This document shows, piece after piece, positions 28,128-36,039 of a DNA stretch of 64,000 nucleotides. Position numbers and translations under genes: made by a program. Location: positions 310,001 to 374,000 of the forward strand of contig NZ_SNYV01000014.1 of assembly GCF_004363245.1 (NCBI RefSeq), given 5' to 3'. Positions within the stretch are counted from its first letter, which is position 1. Each line of letters starts with the position of its first letter. This stretch comes from Sphingobacterium yanglingense. GTDB lineage: Bacteria > Bacteroidota > Bacteroidia > Sphingobacteriales > Sphingobacteriaceae. The notes under the pieces were generated by a model. The model did not search any database. It was not told the DNA's origin and worked only from the letters and a program-made list of their open reading frames with translations.

Positions 28128-29757
28128 ATTTAACTTTATACATTTCTTCTCGTTGGGCCTGTACTGCCTCCGAGTTGATATATTCGTCGTAAGTCATTAG
28201 TTTATCAATAATTCCGTTTGGAGTCAACTCGATGATACGGTTGGCTACTGTCTCTGTCAGTTCGTGATCTCGAGAAGTAAATAACATTGAACCTTTGAAA
28301 TCTTTCATCCCGTTATTCAATGCGGTGATAGACTCTAGATCCAAGTGGTTTGTCGGTTCGTCAAAAATCAAAAAGTTAGCTCCTTGTAGCATCATTTTGG
28401 AAAACATACAACGCATTTTTTCACCTCCGGATAGTACGGAAACTTTCTTCATAACTTCTTCTCCAGAAAATAACATCTTCCCTAAGAAACCACGAATAAA
28501 CTGCTCATCTGCATCAGGATTGGACGTGTACCCTCTTAACCAATCTACAAGATTGTCTGATACGCCATCGAAATAGGAAGAGTTGTCCATCGGCATATCT
28601 GCTGGAGTGATTGTAACTCCCCACTTGATGTCACCTTTATAGTCCGTATCACGGCCAGAAATAATATCATAAAATGCCGAAGTAACCAAGGAATTGTTCC
28701 CTAAAACAGCGATTTTATCCCCTTTGTTGATCATGAATGTGATATCTTTGAAGAAGACTTCACCATTGACCGTTTTACTTAAACCTTCAACCTGTAGAGT
28801 CTGATCTCCTGGCTCTCGGTTCATATTATTAAACATAATAGCGGGATACTTACGGTTAGAAGGTTGGATCTCATCAATATTGATTTTATCTAAGGCCTTT
28901 TTCCGGGAAGTTGCTTGTTTTGATTTCGACGCATTTGCAGAGAAACGACGAATAAATTCTTGAAGTTCTTTTACTTTTTCCTCAGTCTTTTTATTTTGAT
29001 CAGTACGTTGTTTCAATGCTAGTTGTGAAGACTCATACCAGAATGAGTAGTTACCTGTATAGATTGTCATCTTGCCAAAGTCAATATCTACCGTATGGGT
29101 ACATACTGCATCTAAGAAGTGACGGTCGTGAGAAACAACTAATACAATAGCTTCGTATGAAGCTAAGAAATCTTCTAACCAAGCGATGGTATTGATATCT
29201 AAGTCGTTGGTAGGCTCATCGAGAATAAGAATGTCTGGCTTCCCGAAAAGTGCCTGTGCCAATAACACACGTACCTTTTGATTACCATCGATTTCAGATA
29301 CTAACTTATAGTGAAACTCCTCTTTGATACCTAAACTGCTAAGAAGAGTAGCTGCATTGGATTCTGCATTCCAACCATCCATTTCGGCAAATAAACTCTC
29401 TAACTCTCCAGCACGTTCGCCGTCAGCATCCGAGAAATCTTCCTTCATGTAGATGGCGTCCTTCTCTTTCATAATCTTGTAGAGCTCTTGATTACCCATC
29501 ATTACAGTTTCTAATACTGTAAATTCGTCAAAAGCATAGTGATCTTGGCTTAAAACAGACATCCTGTCACCAGGTGTAAATGAAACAGAACCTGTAGTCT
29601 GATCCACCTCTCCAGAGATGATTTTTAAGAAAGTTGATTTACCCGCACCGTTAGCACCAATAATGCCATAACAGTTTCCAGGAGTGAATTTTAAATTGAC
29701 ATCCTCGAATAGCACACGTTTGCCAAAACGAAGAGATAGATTGGATACATTAATCAT
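28126..29757 (-). CDS. ABC-F family ATPase (YbiT/YkpA type) with a degenerate second nucleotide site
   Basis: Soluble tandem-ABC protein of 543 aa, from the family that binds the ribosome and modulates translation. ABC1 is intact: Walker A GANGAGKST (K40), LILDEPTNDLD, VSHDRHF. Its signature is the family-typical degenerate SEIDGNQ. The inter-domain linker has the conserved ANASKSKQATSR. In ABC2 the Walker A reads GNNSLVTSAF (G353 to F362), so the catalytic Lys is T359, and the H-loop reads TSRDHEL with R496 replacing His. Signature LSGGEK and Walker B FDEPTNHLD are intact. One composite site can thus hydrolyse ATP and the other probably cannot. A -7 box lies four bases before the ATG. Confidence 0.93.
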   Translation of the reverse strand: MINVSNLSLRFGKRVLFEDVNLKFTPGNCYGIIGANGAGKSTFLKIISGEVDQTTGSVSFTPGDRMSVLSQDHYAFDEFTVLETVMMGNQELYKIMKEKDAIYMKEDFSDADGERAGELESLFAEMDGWNAESNAATLLSSLGIKEEFHYKLVSEIDGNQKVRVLLAQALFGKPDILILDEPTNDLDINTIAWLEDFLASYEAIVLVVSHDRHFLDAVCTHTVDIDFGKMTIYTGNYSFWYESSQLALKQRTDQNKKTEEKVKELQEFIRRFSANASKSKQATSRKKALDKINIDEIQPSNRKYPAIMFNNMNREPGDQTLQVEGLSKTVNGEVFFKDITFMINKGDKIAVLGNNSLVTSAFYDIISGRDTDYKGDIKWGVTITPADMPMDNSSYFDGVSDNLVDWLRGYTSNPDADEQFIRGFLGKMLFSGEEVMKKVSVLSGGEKMRCMFSKMMLQGANFLIFDEPTNHLDLESITALNNGMKDFKGSMLFTSRDHELTETVANRIIELTPNGIIDKLMTYDEYINSEAVQAQREEMYKVK

Positions 29758-29761
29758 GCGG

Positions 29762-29769
29762 CAAAGATA
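29762..29769 (-). promoter_or_regulatory. -7 box four bases before the ABC-F ATG
   Basis: Minus-strand TATCTTTG, then CCGC, then ATG. No -33 TTG at the usual spacing. Confidence 0.55.
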
Positions 29770-29791
29770 AGGTTTATTTTATTTACCTACC

Positions 29792-30517
29792 TTATTTTAT
29801 GCCAAATTCGGTGGTTATGGTGCGCTTGAATTCAATCACTTCAGGAGCTATTTTAAAGCCTTGACCTCCAAAACCTTTGTTGTAGGTGTCTATCCGCTCA
29901 CCGCTGCTGTAGCCGGTTGCATCGCTTCCGGAACCATCATTGGATAGGAAAAGGAGTTTACCTAATTTTACATCTGCTCTTTTGGCAATTTTGGTCGCTG
30001 ATTTTAAAGCATCATCGTAGGCTATAAGATCAGCTTCACGAAGGATACTATCTGCTTTGGAATGGTTAAATTGGATTTGAGCAATACTACTTATTTTGGT
30101 GTCTAGTAATTTTGCCGTTAACTCGGTAAATTTGTTTAAGTCATGTAAGACAAAATCTATTGTTTGCTGTGCTTCAAATCCCACAAATTTGTATGTACTG
30201 CCTACATATTGATAATCTTTGTTGGCAGATATACTACTCGTTTTGATGTCCTGATCTTTGTTTCCAAAGGATTCCAATATCCGCATTACTGTATCTACAG
30301 TGGCTTGGGTTTCTCGTACTGCATCTACCATTTTGGGTTTAGAGAAACTAGCGTTGATGGTCAATGTAACTTGGTCAGGCATAACCCGGATCTTGCCTTC
30401 TCCCCCTACTCGTATACGATTCTGATTTTCGGAATTCCCACTGCTACAGTTTACAAATGCTGTCACTGCAAAAATAGATATAACGAGAAGCGGTATTGAT
30501 TTGAAGTGTTTCACCAT
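29792..30517 (-). CDS. SIMPL (DUF541) domain protein, probable lipoprotein
   Basis: 241 aa. The N-terminus has a hydrophobic signal ending in AFVNCSSGNSEN, consistent with a lipoprotein though the lipobox (FVNC) is non-canonical. The rest is a SIMPL/DUF541 domain: the start RIRVGGEGKIRVMPDQVTLT is the family's N-terminal strand, and the pattern of DALKSATKIAKRADVKLGKL follows. Family members include oxidative-stress protein BP26 and periplasmic ring-forming proteins. Exact function is unknown. It lies 22 bases beyond the ABC-F promoter on the same strand, so ABC-F may receive read-through from it. Confidence 0.88.
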   Translation of the reverse strand: MVKHFKSIPLLVISIFAVTAFVNCSSGNSENQNRIRVGGEGKIRVMPDQVTLTINASFSKPKMVDAVRETQATVDTVMRILESFGNKDQDIKTSSISANKDYQYVGSTYKFVGFEAQQTIDFVLHDLNKFTELTAKLLDTKISSIAQIQFNHSKADSILREADLIAYDDALKSATKIAKRADVKLGKLLFLSNDGSGSDATGYSSGERIDTYNKGFGGQGFKIAPEVIEFKRTITTEFGIK

Positions 30518-30586
30518 GATGTTGTTTTTAAATAAGCTTATTTTAAATATACGATGAAACTAATTAATTATTTCCATAATTAATTT

Positions 30587-31954
30587 TCAAAAATTGGCTT
30601 TAGTATTTTCGTAGTGTACTTTGCCAGGAAATCGCTCGGCATATTGCAGTACTAAGCTATTCATATAGTAATTACTTAAACATTTGTCATTTTCGGCGAT
30701 CATCTCCTCAAATTCTCGTGTTTGGTTGTCTGTGTGTATGAATCCAAAGGCGGCAAGTTGATCATTCTTGAAATAAATGTAAGATTTCTCGTCAAGATTT
30801 CTTCCTTGATCTATTATTACAAATGAGTTTCGTTGTGCTATAACATAATCCAACGCCTGATTTACCTGCGTATTGTACTGTTGTAGGTCTGGAATACTCG
30901 CGTAGTCTGTAGGTGCTTTTTGTTCCGGGCGACTGCTATAGAAAAAACACAGCTTTGGTGAGAGCTCATAGGTATTCATTAGCTTTAAAAGCAATTGGTT
31001 GGCTTCTGTAGCCCGCTCAAAATATTGAATGGCTTTTGCCTGCTTATTGAACGTGGAAACTAATAGACGTTTGTAGCCTTTTTGATCTTCGTACTCAAAG
31101 AGACCAAATTTAGGCTCGAACTTTTTGAGTGCCTGGTTATGTGTGGGCCAATGTTGCTTTATCATTTTACACTCCATCAGTAGAGCCATGAGTTCCGTGC
31201 CACTCTCTTCAAAGTCGATATTATGTATGTCATTGATGAAAGACTGCCTTTTTTGAGAAGGGCTATTCCCGCTAAAATGGCTTAAAACTCTTTTTTTTAT
31301 GTTGACAGCTTTGCCGACATACATGATGTTGCCGCTTTTGTTTTTAAAATAATAGACTCCAGTGGACTCTGGGAGTTGTAAGAAGTCTTCTTGGTTAATA
31401 TGTGTCGGAAGGTTATGTTCTTTTGTTTTTTTTAACGTCGTAGCTATGATAGAATCGCTGTCATTTTTTAGGAGTTTTTCGAAAAGGGTAACAGTAGCCT
31501 CGACATCTCCCATGGCACGGTGACGGTGATGAATGGTAATACCTAAATTTTGACATAGTTTTCCTAAAGAGTAAGATGCCAGATTAGGGAATATCTTACG
31601 CGAAAGACGTACTGTACAGAGTTTAGGAGCCTTCCAATCGTATCCTGCTTTCTTCAGTTCTTGATTGATGAATGAGTAATCGAAGTTGACATTGTGAGCT
31701 ATGAATACTCGTTTGTGCAATAAGGAATAAATGGTCTTTGCGATTTCCTTAAAAGAAGGAGCACTGGATACCATCTCATTGTCTATTCCGGTTAACGATT
31801 GGATGTGGTAAGGAATTGTCGTACCGGGATTAACTAAGGTTTCGAATTTTTCTAAGATATGCTCTCCATTATGTATAATGATAGCTATTTCTGTTATCCC
31901 ATTGTCCCCAGCGTACGAGCCTGTGGTTTCTATATCCACGATTGCATATTCCAT
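30587..31954 (-). CDS. DnaQ-like exonuclease fused to a UvrC-type GIY-YIG nuclease domain
   Basis: 455 aa, cytoplasmic. Residues 1 to about 165 are a DEDDh 3'-5' exonuclease: VDIETTG (D7, E9), HNVNFDYSFI, HRAMGDVEAT. Residues about 195-280 are a GIY-YIG domain as in UvrC/Cho: STGVYYFKNKSGNIMYVGKA with the catalytic Arg in NIKKRVLSHF and a Glu in the ELMALLMEC helix. The remaining 170 residues are unassigned. A single protein could thus incise and resect DNA near lesions. No uvrABC gene is nearby. The start ATG lies four bases after a TAATTTTG box, and the gene is divergent from the SGNH hydrolase. Confidence 0.9.
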   Translation of the reverse strand: MEYAIVDIETTGSYAGDNGITEIAIIIHNGEHILEKFETLVNPGTTIPYHIQSLTGIDNEMVSSAPSFKEIAKTIYSLLHKRVFIAHNVNFDYSFINQELKKAGYDWKAPKLCTVRLSRKIFPNLASYSLGKLCQNLGITIHHRHRAMGDVEATVTLFEKLLKNDSDSIIATTLKKTKEHNLPTHINQEDFLQLPESTGVYYFKNKSGNIMYVGKAVNIKKRVLSHFSGNSPSQKRQSFINDIHNIDFEESGTELMALLMECKMIKQHWPTHNQALKKFEPKFGLFEYEDQKGYKRLLVSTFNKQAKAIQYFERATEANQLLLKLMNTYELSPKLCFFYSSRPEQKAPTDYASIPDLQQYNTQVNQALDYVIAQRNSFVIIDQGRNLDEKSYIYFKNDQLAAFGFIHTDNQTREFEEMIAENDKCLSNYYMNSLVLQYAERFPGKVHYENTKANF

Positions 31955-31958
31955 TCGT

Positions 31959-31966
31959 CAAAATTA
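31959..31966 (-). promoter_or_regulatory. -7 box four bases before the exonuclease/GIY-YIG ATG
   Basis: Minus-strand TAATTTTG, then ACGA, then ATG. No TTG is found 17-23 bases further upstream. Confidence 0.5.
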
Positions 31967-31979
31967 CTAATTATATTAG

Positions 31980-32009
31980 TTGCTTGTGTGTGGATTTTTA
32001 TTAATTTTA
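31980..32009 (+). promoter_or_regulatory. Promoter of the SGNH hydrolase gene (TTG-N19-TAATTTTA)
   Basis: TTG at 31980-31982 and TAATTTTA at 32002-32009, with a 19-base spacer and one mismatch in the -7 box. The ATG follows five bases later. Confidence 0.45.
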
Positions 32010-32014
32010 TTGCA

Positions 32015-33091
32015 ATGAAAAAACTAACGACGTTATTTTTGGGAACGCTCCTCTTTATGAATAACCTTTTTGCTCAAGATCAAGGTAAGCGCTTCTATAA
32101 ATTGCCGATTTACGGTAAATATTTTGAAACTTCTCAACAGTTTCATCGGGTTGATACATTGAAGTATAATACTATGCCTGCAAGTGTGAAAAAACTCTAC
32201 ACTAATAGTGCAGGCCTATTTGTAACCTTTAAATCAAATTCCTCGGAATTATATGCCAAATGGTGTGTTACCGATAAGAAAGTCGGACTCAATCTAACTG
32301 CGATTGCAAATAAGGGGCTGGATGTCTATATTAAAAATAGAGCGGGGAGATGGCAGTACGCTGGTTCAAAAGGAACGGTAAAAACTTGTGAAGATGGATT
32401 GATATTAGAACATCTAGATTCTACTGAAAAGGAGTTTTTGGTTTATCTTCCATTGTATGATGAGACTACATCGTTGGAGATTGGGGTGGAGGAAGGTGCC
32501 AGTTTTGTAGAGTTGCCTAATCCTTTTAAACGAAATATTGTTGTTTATGGTTCGAGCATTGTACACGGCGCTTCAGCCAGTCGTCCTGGTATGGCGTACC
32601 CAGCATTGTTGTCGAGGCGCACTGGGTTTAATTTTTTGAACTTCGGAGTGAGTGGTAATGCGCGGATGGAAAAGGAAGTTGTGCACATGTTGGGAGATAT
32701 AAACCCAGATGTTTTTATATTAGACTGTGTGCCGAATTCTTCACCTGAGCAGGTGAGCGAAAGAACCGTGTATTTGGTTTCTTATCTGCGGGAGAAGCAC
32801 CCCAATACGCCCATTATTATGATTCCATCGGTAATTCGGGAGTTAAGTTATTTTCATCAAAACTGGAACAACCGGAATCATTTACAAAATGCTAATTGGA
32901 AAACAGAATATAATAAACTTATCGCAAAAGGGGGTAAAGCTTTGTATTATCTCGATACTTCTAGTTTGTTAGGGGAGGATCATGAAGCAACGACGGACGG
33001 TACGCATCCTAGTGACCTGGGATTTATGCGTATGGTTGAACAAATTGAACCATTTGTACTTGATGTCATGAAAAAACATAATATACACTAG
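32015..33091 (+). CDS. Exported SGNH/GDSL hydrolase
   Basis: 358 aa. The longest frame starts far upstream inside the divergent gene. I choose ATG 32015 because it begins a clear signal peptide (MKKLTTLFLGTLLFMNNLFAQ). The N-terminal part (about residues 25-170) is a beta-sandwich typical of bacterial carbohydrate esterases. The SGNH domain follows: block I VVYGSSIVHGAS with the nucleophile Ser, block II NFGVSGNARM (Gly), block III CVPNSS (Asn), block V DGTHPSDLGF (Asp and His). Likely a periplasmic esterase, perhaps deacetylating glycans; the substrate is unknown. Confidence 0.85.
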   Translation: MKKLTTLFLGTLLFMNNLFAQDQGKRFYKLPIYGKYFETSQQFHRVDTLKYNTMPASVKKLYTNSAGLFVTFKSNSSELYAKWCVTDKKVGLNLTAIANKGLDVYIKNRAGRWQYAGSKGTVKTCEDGLILEHLDSTEKEFLVYLPLYDETTSLEIGVEEGASFVELPNPFKRNIVVYGSSIVHGASASRPGMAYPALLSRRTGFNFLNFGVSGNARMEKEVVHMLGDINPDVFILDCVPNSSPEQVSERTVYLVSYLREKHPNTPIIMIPSVIRELSYFHQNWNNRNHLQNANWKTEYNKLIAKGGKALYYLDTSSLLGEDHEATTDGTHPSDLGFMRMVEQIEPFVLDVMKKHNIH

Positions 33092-33100
33092 TTAAAAATG

Positions 33101-33130
33101 AAAGGCTAAGTATTTACTTAGCCTTTTATT
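33101..33130. terminator. Bidirectional terminator between SGNH hydrolase and aminotransferase
   Basis: Perfect 12-bp inverted repeat (33101-33112 and 33115-33126) with flanking A and T runs, between convergent stops. Confidence 0.8.
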
Positions 33131-33143
33131 TTGGGAGATGAAT

Positions 33144-34346
33144 TTAAAATTCCTTTCTGCCAGGATATTCTTGAAGCGCTTTTTCTAAACAGACTAACGC
33201 TTTTCTTAAATCGTCTTGATTCAATACATAAGCTAGGCGGACCTCGTTTAGACCTAAACCTTGAGTGCTGTAGAATCCTGTAGCTGGAGCCATCATGACT
33301 GTCTCATTTTCGTAGCTGAATTTTTCTAACATCCATTGACAGAATTTATCTGCATTATCAATTGGTAATCTGGCTACAACATAAAATGCGCCTCCTGGAT
33401 TAGGACAGAATACGCCATCGATTTTGTTTAATCCTTTGACCAAAGTGTCTCTACGGGCTGTATATTCTTTTGAAACGGCATCGAAATAAGAATCTGGTGT
33501 GTCGACAGCTGCTTCACCAGCTATTTGTCCCTCTAGTGATGGACTAAGGCGTGCTTGTGCAAATTTTAGCGCTGTTTGATAAAGTCCTTTGTTTTTCGTT
33601 ATAAGACAGCCGATACGAGCTCCACAAGCGGAGTAACGCTTGGAGACGGTGTCTAAGACGATAACATTGTTTTCAAGCCCTTCTAGATGCATTGGCGAAA
33701 TGAATTCGCGACCATCGTAGCAGAACTCTCTATAAGCTTCGTCTGAGAATAGGTATAGATCGTATTTAATACAGATTGCTTTTAATGCTTCAAGTTCTTC
33801 ACGTGAATAAAGGTATCCGGTGGGATTATTGGGATTACAAATAGCGATTGCTTTGGTTTTCTCTGTAATCACTTTTTCAAAATCAGCAATAGAGGGTAAT
33901 GCAAAACCATTTTCAATATGCGAGACAATCGGTTTTATAACAATATCCGAAGAACAGGCAAATCCATTGTAGTTTGCATAAAAGGGCTCGGGGATGATTA
34001 TCTCCTCACCTGGATTAAGGCACGCTTGCATGGCTATGGTAATAGCTTCGGAGCCACCATTGGTGACTAAGATATCAGTAGGTTGAATGTTGTAGTCTAA
34101 CTTGTTGTAATACTCTGCCAACTTGGCCCGATAAGATGCAGTTCCTTCAGAAGGGGTGTAAGCCCATACTTTAAAGTCTATATTCTTTAAAGCATTCAAC
34201 ATTATTTCTGGGGTTTGGATATCAGGCTGTCCAATATTTAGATGATATATCTTTTTTCCTTCCTTTTTTGCCTGATCAGCAAAAGGAGTTAGTTTTCGTA
34301 TCGGAGAGGCTGGCATATCCATGCCTTTTTGTGATATCTTTGGCAT
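33144..34346 (-). CDS. Class I PLP-dependent aminotransferase, aspartate aminotransferase-like
   Basis: 400-aa fold-type I enzyme. Seen: NIGQPDIQTPE near the N-terminus, GGSEAI (PLP phosphate), ICNPNNPTGYLY (Asn contact), SDEAYREF, the PLP-binding Lys in DTVSKRYSACGARIG, and the substrate-carboxylate Arg in LNEVRLAY. This fits the AspB-like subgroup that interconverts aspartate or related amino acids with 2-oxoglutarate; specificity cannot be fixed by eye. Cytoplasmic. It stands alone between two terminators. Confidence 0.9.
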   Translation of the reverse strand: MPKISQKGMDMPASPIRKLTPFADQAKKEGKKIYHLNIGQPDIQTPEIMLNALKNIDFKVWAYTPSEGTASYRAKLAEYYNKLDYNIQPTDILVTNGGSEAITIAMQACLNPGEEIIIPEPFYANYNGFACSSDIVIKPIVSHIENGFALPSIADFEKVITEKTKAIAICNPNNPTGYLYSREELEALKAICIKYDLYLFSDEAYREFCYDGREFISPMHLEGLENNVIVLDTVSKRYSACGARIGCLITKNKGLYQTALKFAQARLSPSLEGQIAGEAAVDTPDSYFDAVSKEYTARRDTLVKGLNKIDGVFCPNPGGAFYVVARLPIDNADKFCQWMLEKFSYENETVMMAPATGFYSTQGLGLNEVRLAYVLNQDDLRKALVCLEKALQEYPGRKEF

Positions 34347-34402
34347 ATAACTAGAGTTTTAATGTTAAAATAGTGTACAAAGATAAGAAAAGACGGATTA
34401 TA

Positions 34403-34440
34403 AAAAAGCCGTAACAGTTTTAAACTGTTACGGCTTTTTA
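34403..34440 (-). terminator. Terminator after DUF1573 gene
   Basis: Perfect 18-bp inverted repeat (34403-34420 and 34422-34439) with a one-base nominal centre, effectively a TTTTAAA loop. T-run on the minus strand. It lies 17 bases past the DUF1573 stop. Confidence 0.85.
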
Positions 34441-34456
34441 TATGCTTTTTTTTGTT

Positions 34457-34831
34457 TTACTCTACATTACCTTTTACAGTTAAGGTCTTTACTGGTGTCT
34501 TTGTATTTGATTTTACAGTAAATGATTTTGTAAACGGACCTTTAGTCGCTGCATTGTATGTCACTTTTATTTTTCCTGAGTCACCAGGTTTGATTGGCGC
34601 TTTTGAAAAATCTGCTACAGAACATCCGCAAGATGGAGCTACTTCTGAAACAATGATAGGGGCATCTCCCGTATTTGTAAATGCGAACTCAAAACTAGCC
34701 GGCTTGTTAAAAGGTATGGTCCCAAAATCGTGCGTTTCTTTTTCAAACTTGAATTCACCAACTGCTAATGCCATAGCTGTGAATGAAATGAAAGCGACTA
34801 ATACTGTTGCAATACTTAATAACTTTTTCAT
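34457..34831 (-). CDS. DUF1573 domain exported protein
   Basis: 124 aa with a signal peptide (residues 1 to about 23, MKKLLSIATVLVAFISFTAM). The mature part is one Ig-like DUF1573 module: FEKETHDFGTIPFNKPASFEF, then the hallmark APSCGCSVADFS with two close cysteines, and a final strand KTLTVKGNVE. Such single-domain proteins are abundant in Bacteroidota and are thought to be periplasmic, of unknown function. The overlapping + strand frame of similar length has no recognisable features. Confidence 0.88.
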   Translation of the reverse strand: MKKLLSIATVLVAFISFTAMALAVGEFKFEKETHDFGTIPFNKPASFEFAFTNTGDAPIIVSEVAPSCGCSVADFSKAPIKPGDSGKIKVTYNAATKGPFTKSFTVKSNTKTPVKTLTVKGNVE

Positions 34832-34876
34832 ATTCGTTTAATATCTAAATTTCTAAATTTTGTTCAATTGACGTGC

Positions 34877-34884
34877 CAAATGTA
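34877..34884 (-). promoter_or_regulatory. -7 box upstream of DUF1573 gene
   Basis: Minus-strand TACATTTG matches TAnnTTTG, 45 bases before the ATG. The -33 match is weak. Confidence 0.4.
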
Positions 34885-34979
34885 GTTGTTTATCTTAACA
34901 TATTTTAACCAGTGGCTTAAACAACAATATTTTTACAATAAATCTTGTAGTTTGTTTGACTGTATCCTGTTGTTATGGT

Positions 34980-35945
34980 TTAAATAATTCCCTCTTTTAG
35001 TAAATCTTGTAGATGAATGATACCTGCATATTCACCACTTTTTGTGACCAATAATTGAGAGATATTGTTTTCTCTCATCTTATGTAGGGCGTTAGCGGCT
35101 AATTCACCTTCTTCGATCTCTTTTGGATTTATTGACATAATATCAATGGCCTTCAACTGGGAGATGTCATCGTGTTTCTCTAGCATTCTTCTGATGTCGC
35201 CATCCGTAATGATTCCTATTATTTTTTCATTGTCCTGTACGGCGGTTGCACCTAGTCTATGATTTGTGATGGTTATGATAAGTTGTTTTATAGAGTCGTC
35301 TGGATGAACACTTGGTCTTGCATTGGGGTTCGATACATCTCCCACTTTGAGGTATAGTTGTTTCCCAAGAGCCCCTCCAGGGTGATATTTAGCGAAATCC
35401 TTATCTGTAAACTGTCTAGCAGTTTGGAGGCATACCGCCAAGGCATCGCCCATGGCTAGTTGAGCTGTTGTACTAGTAGTAGGTGCTAGATTGTTAGGGC
35501 AGGCTTCTCGTTCTACTGTCGTATCTAATCTATAATCGGATTGTTCGGCAAGGAAGGAATTCATGTTTCCTACAATTGCGACCATTTTATTTTTCGTTTG
35601 TTTTAAGAAAGGGATCAAGACTTTTATCTCAGGGGTATTCCCACTTTTTGAAATGGCAATGATCAGGTCGTGTTCTTGGATGATGCCCAAGTCTCCGTGT
35701 ATGGCATCGGCTGCATGCATAAAGATAGCTGGGGTGCCGGTAGAATTGAGTGTAGCTACTATTTTTTGTGCAATAATTGCACTTTTGCCGATTCCAGTTA
35801 GAATTACCCGACCTTGGAGGTTTAAGATAAGGTGTATTACTTCAACAAAATCATCATTGATTTTTGATGCTACATTTAGCAGTGCTTTAGCTTCTAGTTC
35901 GAGGACTTCTATAGCCTCTTTTTTTATTTCTGAATTGCTTTTCAC
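34980..35945 (-). CDS. kdsD: Arabinose-5-phosphate isomerase (KdsD/KpsF/GutQ family)
   Basis: Converts ribulose-5-phosphate to arabinose-5-phosphate, the first step to Kdo for lipopolysaccharide. A SIS domain (about residues 35-170) contains VILTGIGKSAIIAQK and AISKSGNTPEI, with HGDLGI. Two CBS domains fill the C-terminal 120 residues (ITDGDIRRML). The longest frame begins at a GTG at 35978 that overlaps a TAnnTTTG box, so I take the in-frame GTG at 35945 (MKSNSEIKKEAIEV), giving 321 aa, close to the family length. recQ is divergent and kdsA, which uses its product, lies just beyond recQ. Confidence 0.92.
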   Translation of the reverse strand: MKSNSEIKKEAIEVLELEAKALLNVASKINDDFVEVIHLILNLQGRVILTGIGKSAIIAQKIVATLNSTGTPAIFMHAADAIHGDLGIIQEHDLIIAISKSGNTPEIKVLIPFLKQTKNKMVAIVGNMNSFLAEQSDYRLDTTVEREACPNNLAPTTSTTAQLAMGDALAVCLQTARQFTDKDFAKYHPGGALGKQLYLKVGDVSNPNARPSVHPDDSIKQLIITITNHRLGATAVQDNEKIIGIITDGDIRRMLEKHDDISQLKAIDIMSINPKEIEEGELAANALHKMRENNISQLLVTKSGEYAGIIHLQDLLKEGII

Positions 35946-35977
35946 GGAAAATATGCCTATTTTTATAATACAATTCA

Positions 35978-35985
35978 CAAAAATA
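35978..35985 (-). promoter_or_regulatory. -7 box upstream of kdsD
   Basis: Minus-strand TATTTTTG. It overlaps the first possible start codon and so supports the downstream GTG start, 32 bases away. Confidence 0.5.
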
Positions 35986-36020
35986 GGTTATTTAAATTTT
36001 AGATAGGTAAGCTACCTGTT

Positions 36021-36028
36021 TAATTTTG
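36021..36028 (+). promoter_or_regulatory. -7 box upstream of recQ
   Basis: TAATTTTG matches TAnnTTTG, 11 bases before the recQ ATG, so the 5' leader is only a few bases long. Confidence 0.5.
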
Positions 36029-36039
36029 TAGCTGCGCAG

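Noticed and set aside
34452..34841. A 129-residue + strand frame opposite the DUF1573 gene
   Set aside because: The minus frame has a signal peptide and the APSCGCS motif of DUF1573. The + frame is the complementary shadow with no features and starts in a terminator-flanking region.
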